From Pseudomonadales bacterium (GTDB lineage: Bacteria; Pseudomonadota; Gammaproteobacteria; Pseudomonadales; IMCC2047), in the NCBI GenBank assembly GCA_021736745.1, contig JAIPFG010000047.1, positions 1 through 14,232 of the forward strand: a DNA stretch of 14,232 nucleotides, read 5' to 3'. Both the position numbers and the translations under genes were made by a program. Below, in pieces: positions 7,138-14,232 of the stretch. How positions within the stretch are numbered: position 1 is the first letter of the stretch; each line of letters starts with the position of its first letter. Under the pieces are notes generated by a model. That model saw only the letters and a program-made list of their open reading frames with translations, made no database searches and was not told where the DNA came from.

Positions 7138-9311
7138 CCCACCAACCCCTTCAACAACCCGGCAATCTCCTCTTCCAGCTCGGTAATCTCCTGCTCGATC
7201 TCCGCCAACGGACGCGGTGGCTTGTAGACGTAGAAATGCCGGTTGATGGGGATTTCATAACCCACTTTGGTTTTGCTGTAGTCCACCCAGGCATCGGGCA
7301 CATGGGGCAGCACCTCGCGGGCTATGTAGGCGTCAATGTCGGCCCGGAAGGCGGCTACCAGGTCGTCATTGGGTTTGTCCGGGCCGAATTGCATGGGCAG
7401 GGGCAGTTGGGTGCCTTCTGGCAAGGGAATGTTTTCGGTGTCGCGTAGCTCGCTGTCAGGCTCCGGCCGGTCCTTGCTGTCGTGGCAAATTTCAGCGTCC
7501 TGGTCGCGTTCGCCCAGGGCGTTGAAGATGGCCTTTTTGATAGGTGCCGGGAGCTTCAGGCTGGCCTGCGTGACAGCGGCGGTCAGGTCCGAGTCGAAGT
7601 CCGCTCGGTCGTTGTATCGGCCCTTGACGGCCAGGGTAGTCAGAACGGCGCGAATGGCGTCCTGCAGTCGGCGACCTTCCTCTATTTCGCGTTCGGCGGC
7701 GGCTTCGTTTTTGCGCTTTTTGGAGGTGGCCAGGTTGGCAAATGCGGCCTGCTCATCCAGCTTCGCAATGCGCTCCGGCGTGGCCTCGAAGTTCATGCGC
7801 AGGGGGCGCTCCACCGTCACCTTGAGAAAGCCAAATTCACGGTTCTCGAAAATGCGGGAGACCACGCGGGTTTCGCTGTCGCCGTTGATTTTTACCTCAG
7901 CGGTTTCGCCGTCCTGGCAGTTACCGTAAAGGCGAGTAAGGTGGCGGATTTGCTCTTCGGTGATTTCGTTGCGCTTGTTGTTGAGGCTTTTCTTCATGCG
8001 CTGGAAAAAGCGCGTGCCGTCGATCAGTTGCACCTTACCGCGTCGCTCCGGCACCTTACGATTGCTTACCAGCCAGACATATGTGAAGATTCCGGTGTTA
8101 TAAAAGAGCTGGTCGGGCAGCGCGACGATACCGTCGAGCAAGTCGTTTTCGATAATCCAGCGGCGGATATTCGATGGGCCGGAACCTGCATCACCGGAAA
8201 ACAGCGGCGAGCCGTTGAAGACGATGGCGATTTTAGAGCCGACGGCGTCCTCATCTCCTTCTTTATAAGAATGCATCTTGGAAATCATGTGCTGTAGAAA
8301 CAACAGCGAGCCGTCATTAATAGCAGGCAGCCCGGCGCCGAAACGACCAGCAAACCCCATCTCCTTGTGTTCCTTCTCGACGACATTTTTCTGATCTTTC
8401 CACTCCACACCAAATGGTGGGTTAGCGAGCAGGTAATGGAACTGTTTGCCCTCGAAGCCGTCGCGGGTCTTGCCGTCGCCCAGAGTGTCACCAAGCACGA
8501 TACTGCTGGTGTCTTCGTCTTTGATCAGCATGTCCGAACAGCAGATAGCCCAGGATTCGTCGTTGTACTCCTGCCCGAACAAAGCCAGGTTAGCCTGATC
8601 GTTCTGGCCGAGGATGAATTTCTCGGATTCCGACAGCATACCTCCCGTACCGCAGGCGGGGTCGTAAATGGTGCGGAAAATGCCCGGTGTGTAGACATCC
8701 TGCTCGCCGGTGTAGACCAGGTTGGCCATCAGCCGGATGACCTCCCGCGGGGTGAAGTGATCCCCGGCCTCTTCATTTGCCTGTTCGTTGAAGCGCATCA
8801 CCAGATGTTCGAATAGGTAGCCCATTTGCAGATTATCAATGCGGTCCGGGTGCAAATCCACATCAGCCATGGCTTTGATAATAGTGAAGAGTCGATTGCT
8901 GGCATCGAGTTTTTCGATCTGATCGGTAAACTTGAAGCGCTCGAAAATGGCGCGGGCAGTGGGTGAAAAGCCGTTGATATAGGCAACCAAGTTGGGTGCG
9001 ATATTTTCCGCATCGCCCAGCAGCTTCTCAAAAGTGAAGGGGCTTGTGTTGTAGAGGGGATACGTGCGCTTCGGATCGGCTGCTTTGCCAAGCAGCTTCT
9101 CCATTGCGCTTCCCGGCATATCTTGAGCAGTCAGTTTTTCGTATTCTTTCAGCACTGCATCTTTGGTTAATTCAAGTAAGCAATCTAGGCGGCGCAATAC
9201 CACAACTGGCAACATAACCAGGCGATATTGAGGAGGGCGGTATGGACCGCGCAGACGGTTGGCGATTTCCCAGATGTGACCTTTTAGCTGTTCATGGAGT
9301 TGTAAATTCAT
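7134..9311 (-). CDS. hsdM: Type I DNA adenine-N6 methyltransferase subunit HsdM
   Basis: This protein of 725 residues transfers a methyl group from S-adenosylmethionine to adenine in the target chosen by HsdS and is also part of the restriction complex. An N-terminal helical HsdM domain is followed by the methyltransferase core: FTPREVIRLM at 186-195, the SAM-binding loop DPACGTGG at 217-224, and the catalytic NPPF at 297-300. The protein is longer than the classic HsdM of about 500-530 residues. The extra C-terminal part (about 520-725) contains a charged, probably helical stretch and ends in a short coiled-coil-like segment, EIEQEITELEEEIAGLLKGL. It is the first gene of the hsd operon, with its own 164-bp upstream region, and overlaps hsdS by 4 bp. 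Confidence 0.97.
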   Translation of the reverse strand: MNLQLHEQLKGHIWEIANRLRGPYRPPQYRLVMLPVVVLRRLDCLLELTKDAVLKEYEKLTAQDMPGSAMEKLLGKAADPKRTYPLYNTSPFTFEKLLGDAENIAPNLVAYINGFSPTARAIFERFKFTDQIEKLDASNRLFTIIKAMADVDLHPDRIDNLQMGYLFEHLVMRFNEQANEEAGDHFTPREVIRLMANLVYTGEQDVYTPGIFRTIYDPACGTGGMLSESEKFILGQNDQANLALFGQEYNDESWAICCSDMLIKDEDTSSIVLGDTLGDGKTRDGFEGKQFHYLLANPPFGVEWKDQKNVVEKEHKEMGFAGRFGAGLPAINDGSLLFLQHMISKMHSYKEGDEDAVGSKIAIVFNGSPLFSGDAGSGPSNIRRWIIENDLLDGIVALPDQLFYNTGIFTYVWLVSNRKVPERRGKVQLIDGTRFFQRMKKSLNNKRNEITEEQIRHLTRLYGNCQDGETAEVKINGDSETRVVSRIFENREFGFLKVTVERPLRMNFEATPERIAKLDEQAAFANLATSKKRKNEAAAEREIEEGRRLQDAIRAVLTTLAVKGRYNDRADFDSDLTAAVTQASLKLPAPIKKAIFNALGERDQDAEICHDSKDRPEPDSELRDTENIPLPEGTQLPLPMQFGPDKPNDDLVAAFRADIDAYIAREVLPHVPDAWVDYSKTKVGYEIPINRHFYVYKPPRPLAEIEQEITELEEEIAGLLKGLVG

Positions 9312-9353
9312 CGGTTAATTGTTCCTATTATCATTAATTAATCGTTACTGCGT

Positions 9354-9364
9354 TGGGTCACCCA
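9354..9364. promoter_or_regulatory. Perfect palindrome upstream of hsdM, possible operator
   Basis: TGGGT-C-ACCCA is an 11-bp perfect inverted repeat about 45 nt before the hsdM start, flanked by a second partial symmetry, ACTG (9347-9350) and CAGT (9363-9366). A 10-bp palindrome ATTAATTAAT follows at 9333-9342. Its place between the promoter candidate and the start codon suits an operator, perhaps for the XRE/ImmA regulator encoded in the same operon; that link is a guess. Confidence 0.35.
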
Positions 9365-9373
9365 GTACCCGGA

Positions 9374-9401
9374 ACAATAAGCATTGAATGGTACTTGGCA
9401 A
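9374..9401 (-). promoter_or_regulatory. Candidate hsdM promoter
   Basis: On the minus strand TTGCCA (9396-9401) and TATTGT (9374-9379) are 16 bp apart and form a moderate sigma-70-like promoter about 60 nt before the hsdM ATG. The 164-bp gap from 9312 to 9475 is the largest one before the hsd genes, so an operon promoter is expected here. The rest of the gap shows no convincing terminator for the HNH gene. Confidence 0.35.
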
Positions 9402-9475
9402 GTATGGCGGGCATTCGGCGGACGTGGTTTTTTTGCGTTCCGCTGAAAGAGTAAAGCCGTAAGATAGACGGAAGA

Positions 9476-10936
9476 TTAAGCACCTAGTACCCATCGGACA
9501 GACAATTCTTTTTCATCAAAAAGGCTTTTTGCTGTTGTTGCATCGTCTTTTGCTAGCCGCGCTGATATTTCACCAGAAGGATCTGGATCATCCCATATTT
9601 TGTGCGAAAATATTTTTTTAATAAACTGTCGGAAGTATTGGAAATCACCATCAGCAATTTGACGATAGAAAAACCTTTTTCTTTCTTCATCTGTGTAATG
9701 CCTAAGATGGAAATTAATCGCATCTCTTAATAATATGACCCACGCCCTGATAGCACCAGCTCCGAATATTCTTTCCGCTTTTTTATGAGTTGAGTCATTT
9801 CTTTCCGGATTCCACTTGTTTTCAAGACCCTCTTGGGCAATAATATTCATTAACTTGATCAAATTAATTTTTTCGTCTTCTCGAAAATCCGATTCAGATT
9901 CGAATTCATCCTCAACAGGGGGGGGTAGCAACATATGCTGAAAAAATGTTTTTTTAAGTCTTGCGAAAGATAACGGCTGTTTTCGGCCTCTACTTTTTTC
10001 GCTAAGAAATTTGGATAACCCATTGTTTTCATCATCAACAATTCTTTTAAACATAGCTAAAGCAATTTCATTTCTTGCCTGCGCTATTGTTTTTTGTTTG
10101 GCGTTAACAAGAAAATGATAAAAACCCAGTTCAGACTTTTCCCCTTCCGTTTCCATATATTCGTTCCAGTCTTCACCAAATATGTCTGCATATTTCTGCA
10201 TTAATTCGTGGGAATAGAATGACATTTGCCTATAGGGGCCATGAGCATCAAGGTTTGTTTCCTTTAGAAGGCGTTTGTCGGGGTTGATATAAACCTTACA
10301 CTCAATCATTGGTCGGCCTGCCCAAATCTGGGCAGCTGCTTTATGCTGCCCATCAAAAAGCAATAGAGATCCTGGCTGCTCCATTCTACATATGGATGGT
10401 GAAATTTGAGTGTTTAGCTGGAAATGCCTATAGAGCTTCCATAAGCTAGCTTCTCTCAAAGGTCTTGGTTGAAGTTCCCGGTCATTCCCGATTAGCTCAA
10501 CAGGTAAAGTGCCGTAAAAGTATTTCCATCCCGTGGTTGGACAAGAATAAGTTGGGAAATCATGAGTACTATCATGATAATAAAGTCGTATTTTACTCTG
10601 AGATATTTCGTGGTTGATTGGTTTATCAGAATTCTTTGTTTTATATTGAATTAAATCATTAAGATACTTGGGTTCACCACCCTCAAAGAACTTAGAAAGA
10701 TCTATTTTATCACGATATTCCTGTAAGCTCATCGTTCCCAACGATCGATGATGCTTTTTACAAACTGGTGCAATATTATCTAAGGTCGTCGGCCCTCCAA
10801 ATGCGAATGGCTGAATATGGTGAAATTCCACGGAAGCATCATCTGAAAATGGTTCACCATCAATAAAACATCGACTTCCATGCTGTTCTAAGATTTTTTG
10901 CTTATCCGCATCTGATATTTGTCTTTTTTCAGCCAT
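9476..10936 (-). CDS. HNH endonuclease-domain protein with an internal DGQHK motif
   Basis: This 486-residue protein joins two recognisable parts. Residues about 20-65 form an HNH nuclease module: C23, the H39-H40 pair in VEFHHIQPFAFGG, N54 in TLDNIAPVC, and C59 with H62-H63. In the middle, SLLLFDGQHKAAAQIW carries D195-G-Q-H-K199, close to the DGQHR signature of DndB-like proteins and to ParB-type nucleotide-binding folds. The remaining 290 residues are helical, charged and unassigned. HNH plus a DGQHR/ParB-like module recalls nucleases that sense modified DNA, but this domain order (HNH first) is not one I can name. The ATG follows GGAG by 8 nt. The gene is AT-rich compared with hsdM and stands 107 bp from its right neighbour. 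Confidence 0.85.
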   Translation of the reverse strand: MAEKRQISDADKQKILEQHGSRCFIDGEPFSDDASVEFHHIQPFAFGGPTTLDNIAPVCKKHHRSLGTMSLQEYRDKIDLSKFFEGGEPKYLNDLIQYKTKNSDKPINHEISQSKIRLYYHDSTHDFPTYSCPTTGWKYFYGTLPVELIGNDRELQPRPLREASLWKLYRHFQLNTQISPSICRMEQPGSLLLFDGQHKAAAQIWAGRPMIECKVYINPDKRLLKETNLDAHGPYRQMSFYSHELMQKYADIFGEDWNEYMETEGEKSELGFYHFLVNAKQKTIAQARNEIALAMFKRIVDDENNGLSKFLSEKSRGRKQPLSFARLKKTFFQHMLLPPPVEDEFESESDFREDEKINLIKLMNIIAQEGLENKWNPERNDSTHKKAERIFGAGAIRAWVILLRDAINFHLRHYTDEERKRFFYRQIADGDFQYFRQFIKKIFSHKIWDDPDPSGEISARLAKDDATTAKSLFDEKELSVRWVLGA

Positions 10937-11043
10937 AATTTATCTCCATTTCTTAGGGTGTACTTCATTTGAACTGCTTTCTAGCGGCTTCAATCTTAAT
11001 GGTAATCGTAGATAGTCGTTTATTATTTTCGATCCTAACTCTC

Positions 11044-11829
11044 TTAACCTAGATTAGTTCTGACCATAGAAATGCTGTCATGGGATTTTACTTTTCTCAT
11101 TTTCTGAGCTATATCCTTAAAAAATTGGCTATCCTCCGCTTTTCGTAACGGAATTTGAAACGTGCCATCTTTCTTTAGTATAAAATCTAACCTTGGGAAC
11201 TGTCTTGAATGACTAGAAATAATCCAGATCCAAAACCCACCACCTAAGACCATTCGGTATAAAGTATGTCCATATAATTTTAGTCTGTCAGGGGGATGAA
11301 TAAAATCATCCATAGGTACATTTTTATCTCGCAGAAAAACTATAACCATGCATGGATAGTCAGTTTCGTCGCCGGGATCTTCTTTTAGTAACATCTTGCG
11401 GATACGCTCCTCGTGATGTCCTAATTTAACACTGTAAAAAAACGGTAATTTTGAAAGTGCAGCACGAAAGATCAGTGACAGCTGAAACAGCTTAAACCTT
11501 TGATAGTCAACACGGCTAATTCTTATTGGATTACCCCTGCCAATTAAAATTGATTTTCCACCATAGAATATACCTCGAGTGTATTTCTCATACTTGCTAA
11601 ATTGCTGCTCGCAATCATTACATAGCAAGTGCTCCCTTAATCCTTTCTGCTCATATCTTGCATTCTCTGTTGGGTCCAGAGGAACCACATTGAACCGATG
11701 TTTGTCATCGTATAATCGTCTGTAGAAGAACTCAGGGATTATATGTGAATTTTTCAGTTCTGCTTCTTTTTGACATAGTTTACAGATTCCAACGGAATTA
11801 TTTGGACGCATGGACATTCTTAAATACAC
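11044..11829 (-). CDS. Putative zinc-binding HNH-like protein (CxxC...HIIP...CxxC)
   Basis: This protein of up to 261 residues has an N-terminal metal-binding pattern: C16-x-x-C19, then S28-H-I-I-P32, then C70-x-x-C73-E74. Two CxxC pairs around an HIIP segment resemble an HNH/His-Me-finger fold seen in several uncharacterised bacterial proteins; the rest is unassigned and has no clear membrane segment. The longest frame uses GTG at 11829. ATG codons at 11817 and 11811 are also possible, and 11811 is favoured by an AAGA six bases upstream and by the protein then starting close to the first CxxC. It lies alone between 107-bp and 125-bp gaps. Its neighbours, an HNH protein and a nucleotidyltransferase pair, make a defence role plausible but unproven. 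Confidence 0.75.
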   Translation of the reverse strand: MYLRMSMRPNNSVGICKLCQKEAELKNSHIIPEFFYRRLYDDKHRFNVVPLDPTENARYEQKGLREHLLCNDCEQQFSKYEKYTRGIFYGGKSILIGRGNPIRISRVDYQRFKLFQLSLIFRAALSKLPFFYSVKLGHHEERIRKMLLKEDPGDETDYPCMVIVFLRDKNVPMDDFIHPPDRLKLYGHTLYRMVLGGGFWIWIISSHSRQFPRLDFILKKDGTFQIPLRKAEDSQFFKDIAQKMRKVKSHDSISMVRTNLG

Positions 11830-11862
11830 TTAACAGACATACGGTTCGGTTGTTGTGTTAAG
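11829..11862. repeat. Inverted repeat at the start of the CxxC/HIIP gene
   Basis: CTTAACA (11829-11835) and TGTTAAG (11856-11862) are perfect 7-bp complements 20 nt apart. They overlap the most upstream possible start codon and may be an operator or a 5' leader hairpin. An integron attC reading was considered and rejected. Confidence 0.3.
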
Positions 11863-11954
11863 GTGCGTCATATTTACGAGCTTCTCAAACTGATATCCAT
11901 AAACATTCCTTTGCCGATTCTTCTCTCCTGCCTGCTCTAAGCGAGTGTTATATT

Positions 11955-12935
11955 CTACTCAGAAACAGGCTCGATCTCCGTGATTTCTAATCGTGATCGT
12001 TTTTCTGTACTGGTTCCAATAACTCGTACTTTTTTCCCAAGATTCATTCGCGCATGAGAACGTAATTCATGCGGGAAATGGCAAGTTATTTCAGAAGCTT
12101 CAGAACCGAAAATATTTCGCAGTTTAAAAGTGAGTCTGTCTAGATCAATTTCTCGTATATTTCCCACATACGTTTCTTCACTTTCATCTACTGATAGCTT
12201 GATAGCAAAGTCAATTTGTTCTTGTACATGTTGGCGCAAGACAATATCACCATACTTATTCACAGATTGGCCAGTGAATTCAATGAATTCTATACCTCCA
12301 GTACTTCTGGGTATTATTGGACGCACCGCCTTTAAGATAGTTCTTCGCTGAGCGGCCTCGGGATACGACTCAACCAATTCTTCAAATGGTGCTCCCTGCG
12401 CAGCCCAATTTGCAATGTCCAAGTATTGACCGAGTGCTTTTTCGGGGGGAGAAGTGCTTAGCTCATAATTTGAAATAAATAGTTCTGCCTGATCTACAAC
12501 GGGTAAGGAGACACCAATCTGCATGCTTCCTGGTTTAATGGTAACTAATTCAAAGTCGCAAGCTGACATCACTTCTTTTGGGGGACGACCAAATGTGTGA
12601 CCTCTTTGGTTGAACGCTGCGATAGCCTGAATCCCCTTCCTCAGTGAATTCATGAATGCTGCTAGTACACTTATAGGTGTTTCACGCCACTTTGCCTTCT
12701 CGCCAACTAGACACAACCAAAGGGTGGCTCCATAGAACTCAGCTTGAGAAACTCCAGAATATTCCTCTATTTCCTGAGTTAGTATTCGTATTTCCTCTAA
12801 AGGACCTTCGGATAGCAGCATAAAAAGGTCCGGTCTTTCAGCAAGATATTTAGTTTTAACTGAAAAAAGGGCTTTCTGAAGACCCGAGAGAGCCCGCTGA
12901 CTACTGATCAGTTCTTTTTCATTCTTAATTGGCAC
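11955..12935 (-). CDS. Unknown protein paired with a nucleotidyltransferase-like gene
   Basis: This is a 326-residue protein with no family I recognise. The first 60 residues look helical and partly coiled (ALSGLQKALFSVKTKYLAER). The middle holds a strand-rich TIKPGSMQIGVSLPVVDQAE stretch (about 132-150). The last 75 residues, from about YVGNIREIDL to ITEIEPV, look like a compact beta-barrel (OB or SH3-like); this is judged by eye. There are no membrane segments and no HEPN-type R-x(4-6)-H motif. The start is GTG at 12935, with AGGA 6 nt upstream, and it lies inside the last codons of the nucleotidyltransferase gene (11-bp overlap). The two are therefore almost certainly co-translated and act together, perhaps as a toxin-antitoxin or defence pair. 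Confidence 0.8.
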   Translation of the reverse strand: MPIKNEKELISSQRALSGLQKALFSVKTKYLAERPDLFMLLSEGPLEEIRILTQEIEEYSGVSQAEFYGATLWLCLVGEKAKWRETPISVLAAFMNSLRKGIQAIAAFNQRGHTFGRPPKEVMSACDFELVTIKPGSMQIGVSLPVVDQAELFISNYELSTSPPEKALGQYLDIANWAAQGAPFEELVESYPEAAQRRTILKAVRPIIPRSTGGIEFIEFTGQSVNKYGDIVLRQHVQEQIDFAIKLSVDESEETYVGNIREIDLDRLTFKLRNIFGSEASEITCHFPHELRSHARMNLGKKVRVIGTSTEKRSRLEITEIEPVSE

Positions 12936-13374
12936 ATTCTATCCTGATGAGACCTTTTTCAATACTAGGGTCTTGTTTAATCTGTGAATAGTATCGAACA
13001 TATTCCTGATATTCTGTACTACCTTCCGAAGCTACCAGTATATCAAAAGGATATAGTTTCTTTGCTCTATGCCTGGAAAGGAGGTTTAATTGATAGGGTG
13101 TCAAATCAGGGTTTTCCAGCATTTCTTGATCTACTACAAGGATAAGATCAATATCTCCAGGGATAGCTTTATCTGTCACAAAGCTGCCATCAACGACGAT
13201 GTGACTCACAATTCCTGTAGAGATTGCATGTTTATAAAGTTTCTCAAGAAATGCAAAAAGTTGTGGCCGCTTATCAGAGCTACGAGCACGTCCAAAAGTA
13301 TCACCTACTTCCTCGAGGGTGAACTCGTGCAAGCCCGGGTCGAGAAGTCCCTGCTCGTTCAATGATTTTACCAT
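12925..13374 (-). CDS. Small nucleotidyltransferase-like protein (DUF6932-like)
   Basis: This 149-residue protein carries the complete core of a minimal nucleotidyltransferase: G63-S64 in VDGSFVTDK, D74 and D76 in GDIDLILV, and a third acidic residue D111 in PFDILVA. The LDPGLHEFTLEEV opening and the GSFVT form match what I recall of the DUF6932 family. Such enzymes add nucleotides to RNA or protein, and small ones occur as partners in toxin-antitoxin and abortive-infection systems; the substrate here is unknown. ATG at 13374 has AGGA 5 nt upstream. It is the first gene of a two-gene unit and overlaps the following 326-aa gene by 11 bp. All three carboxylates are kept, so activity is likely. 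Confidence 0.82.
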   Translation of the reverse strand: MVKSLNEQGLLDPGLHEFTLEEVGDTFGRARSSDKRPQLFAFLEKLYKHAISTGIVSHIVVDGSFVTDKAIPGDIDLILVVDQEMLENPDLTPYQLNLLSRHRAKKLYPFDILVASEGSTEYQEYVRYYSQIKQDPSIEKGLIRIECAN

Positions 13375-13783
13375 CTCGATCCTATTGTTAATTTTTAGCT
13401 ATAGCTAGCCCAGCCTGCGCCCTGCTAAAAATATTATTTACCATCTCAAAGTATCGTGTGCCTGTGTCCAATATTCCGATTTTCAACCGTATCGGCACGG
13501 AAAAGGTAAGCTGTGGGTTGGTTTATCAAAGAAGCTTTTCCTGAACCTGTAAGTCGGAAATTCCAAATGACAATCACTGAACCGCAAATTCTGTTATTTG
13601 GTTTCTGGGGCATTAACTCAGAACTAATGCACCTAACGGTTACCAGGGTTGCCAATCACTTCACCACGTCTTGACGGATGTTTTTACTCCCTATATTTTA
13701 AAACAGCTTGAATGCGCTCATGTCGCAGAATCTATAATACTAGGGCACATAACACGAAATGTTGGATACTCCACGACAGTCCA
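13375..13783. other. 409-bp gap between recombinase and nucleotidyltransferase operon
   Basis: No intact gene is supported here. The left part holds the leader and a 12-bp palindrome for the nucleotidyltransferase operon. The right part (13620 onward) holds a probable decayed integrase on the opposite strand. In between are only short symmetries, such as CCGAT/ATCGG at 13476-13495. A 69-codon minus-strand frame at 13446-13655 has no recognisable features. No tRNA and no clear attachment site were seen. Confidence 0.6.
13396..13407. promoter_or_regulatory. 12-bp perfect palindrome before the nucleotidyltransferase operon
   Basis: TAGCTATAGCTA is self-complementary and ends about 20 nt before the ATG at 13374. 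A palindrome this close to a start suits autorepression of a toxin-antitoxin-like pair, but no good promoter hexamers could be paired with it. Confidence 0.35.
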
Positions 13784-13793
13784 TCAAGCGTGA
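13620..13793 (+). pseudogene. Decayed tyrosine recombinase C-terminus on the opposite strand
   Basis: The plus-strand frame that ends with TGA at 13791-13793 reads SLHHVLTDVF, then LKQLECAHVAESIILGH, then VGYSTTVHQA. This resembles the HxxRHT...LKQ...LGH...Y tail of phage-type tyrosine recombinases. The second catalytic arginine appears changed to histidine (SLHH where SLRH is usual), the canonical tyrosine is uncertain, and a stop (TAA, 13614-13616) closes the frame upstream. It is therefore best read as a relic. It converges with, and overlaps by 10 bp, the minus-strand recombinase. The similarity is weak and judged by eye. Confidence 0.4.
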
Positions 13794-14232
13794 CCACCTG
13801 TATTCGGATCTACCCCAACAACAGGTGATGAATCGGCTAGAACTTTCATCAGGTACTCGGTGGGGAATTTGGTATACACCATCGTGGTCTCGATATCACG
13901 ATGCCCCAGCAACTCCTTGACAAAAACGATGTTGTTGGTCTCGATTAATTTACGCAAGGCATAGGTATGCCGCATGCTGTGAAGTGTCTTCTCGGGGGCA
14001 ATTTGGGCTTTATTGGCATATCTACGGAAGGCATGTGTGATGGAATCCGGATTGAAGGGATTCTTGCTCGCCAGTTCAAAATCCGAAATTAGGGATTCAG
14101 GAATCGGGATCATCCGGTCCCGCCTACTTTTGGAAAACTCAGCCGGTACAATCACATAGTTTCCGTCACGGTAACAGTGGTGCAATTCACGCAACCGAAT
14201 CCCGAGCCCTTCATATAATTTGAAGGTTGCGC
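13784..14232 (-). CDS. Tyrosine recombinase (integrase), C-terminal catalytic part, cut by the window edge
   Basis: The frame is open to the right edge, giving 148 visible residues, so the N-terminal DNA-binding domain lies outside. All catalytic landmarks are present: R12 in LGIRLREL, K34 in EFSKSRRDRM, H84-x-x-R87 in LHSMRHTYA, H110 in KELLGH, and the nucleophile Y119 in TTMVYTK. The short tail after the tyrosine is normal. It breaks and rejoins DNA strands and probably integrated or excised the island that carries the genes to its left. A TTG at 14194 could be read as a start, but the continued open frame and the needed R12 upstream argue against it. The integrase lies at the island edge and points inward. 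Confidence 0.9.
   Translation of the reverse strand, partial: ATFKLYEGLGIRLRELHHCYRDGNYVIVPAEFSKSRRDRMIPIPESLISDFELASKNPFNPDSITHAFRRYANKAQIAPEKTLHSMRHTYALRKLIETNNIVFVKELLGHRDIETTMVYTKFPTEYLMKVLADSSPVVGVDPNTGGHA

Noticed and set aside
7482..8297. Long plus-strand open frame (271 codons) inside hsdM
   Set aside because: It is antisense to the conserved methyltransferase core, and long antisense frames are expected in GC-rich genes; no domain is visible.
9402..9475. Terminator for the HNH gene (GCGGAACG ... CGTCCGC with an A-run between)
   Set aside because: The stem is imperfect and no T-run follows in the minus direction.
11827..11863. attC-like integron site (ACTTAAC ... GTTAAGG)
   Set aside because: It is only about 36 bp, the right box breaks the GTTRRRY rule at its last base, inner boxes are not evident, and the neighbouring genes overlap rather than form cassettes.
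11955..12935. HEPN toxin partner for the nucleotidyltransferase
   Set aside because: No R-x(4-6)-H motif was found, and the protein is much longer than HEPN toxins.
13446..13655. 69-codon minus-strand frame in the recombinase gap
   Set aside because: No recognisable motif and no coupling; it overlaps the probable integrase relic on the other strand.

Overview
All the well-supported intact genes lie on the minus strand, so the window is transcribed from right to left. The codon style, Shine-Dalgarno sites and gene families suggest a Gram-negative bacterium, probably a gamma- or betaproteobacterium of medium GC. The sequence does not fix a genus. The window looks like part of a defence or genomic island: a tyrosine recombinase at the right edge, a probable IS5-type transposase tail at the left edge, and defence-type genes in between.

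Layout from right to left: (1) 13784-14232, catalytic part of a tyrosine recombinase cut by the window edge. (2) 13375-13783, a 409-bp gap that probably holds a decayed second integrase on the plus strand and a 12-bp palindrome just before the next gene. (3) 11955-13374, an overlapping pair: a small nucleotidyltransferase-like protein (DUF6932-like) and a 326-aa protein of unknown function. (4) 11044-11829, a CxxC...HIIP...CxxC putative zinc-binding protein. (5) 9476-10936, an HNH nuclease domain joined to a DGQHK-motif domain. These accessory genes are visibly AT-richer than the genes to their left. (6) 422-9311, a tightly packed type I restriction-modification operon in the order hsdM, hsdS, a PD-(D/E)XK-like protein, a short hsdR-like remnant, an XRE/ImmA-IrrE metalloprotease-type regulator, a DUF4411 PIN-like protein, and hsdR. 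Nearly every junction is a 1- to 4-bp overlap (ATGA, TAATG, TGATG), so this is one translationally coupled unit. (7) 1-421, the probable IS5-type transposase tail plus a regulatory-looking stretch with no intact gene.

HsdM, HsdS and HsdR should form the methylating and restricting complex. The ImmA-type regulator and DUF4411 partner look like a toxin-antitoxin cassette inserted between the modification and restriction genes, where it could act as an addiction or control module. The strongest new observation is a 31-codon reading frame at 5162-5257, directly before that cassette. Its first 17 residues match the N-terminus of the intact HsdR at 11 positions and the DNA matches at 38 of 51 bases. 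It reads as the leftover start of an hsdR gene, marking where the cassette entered or where operon modules were exchanged. Other points worth attention are the unassigned PD-(D/E)XK-like protein in the operon, the nucleotidyltransferase/unknown gene pair, and the HNH-DGQHK fusion.
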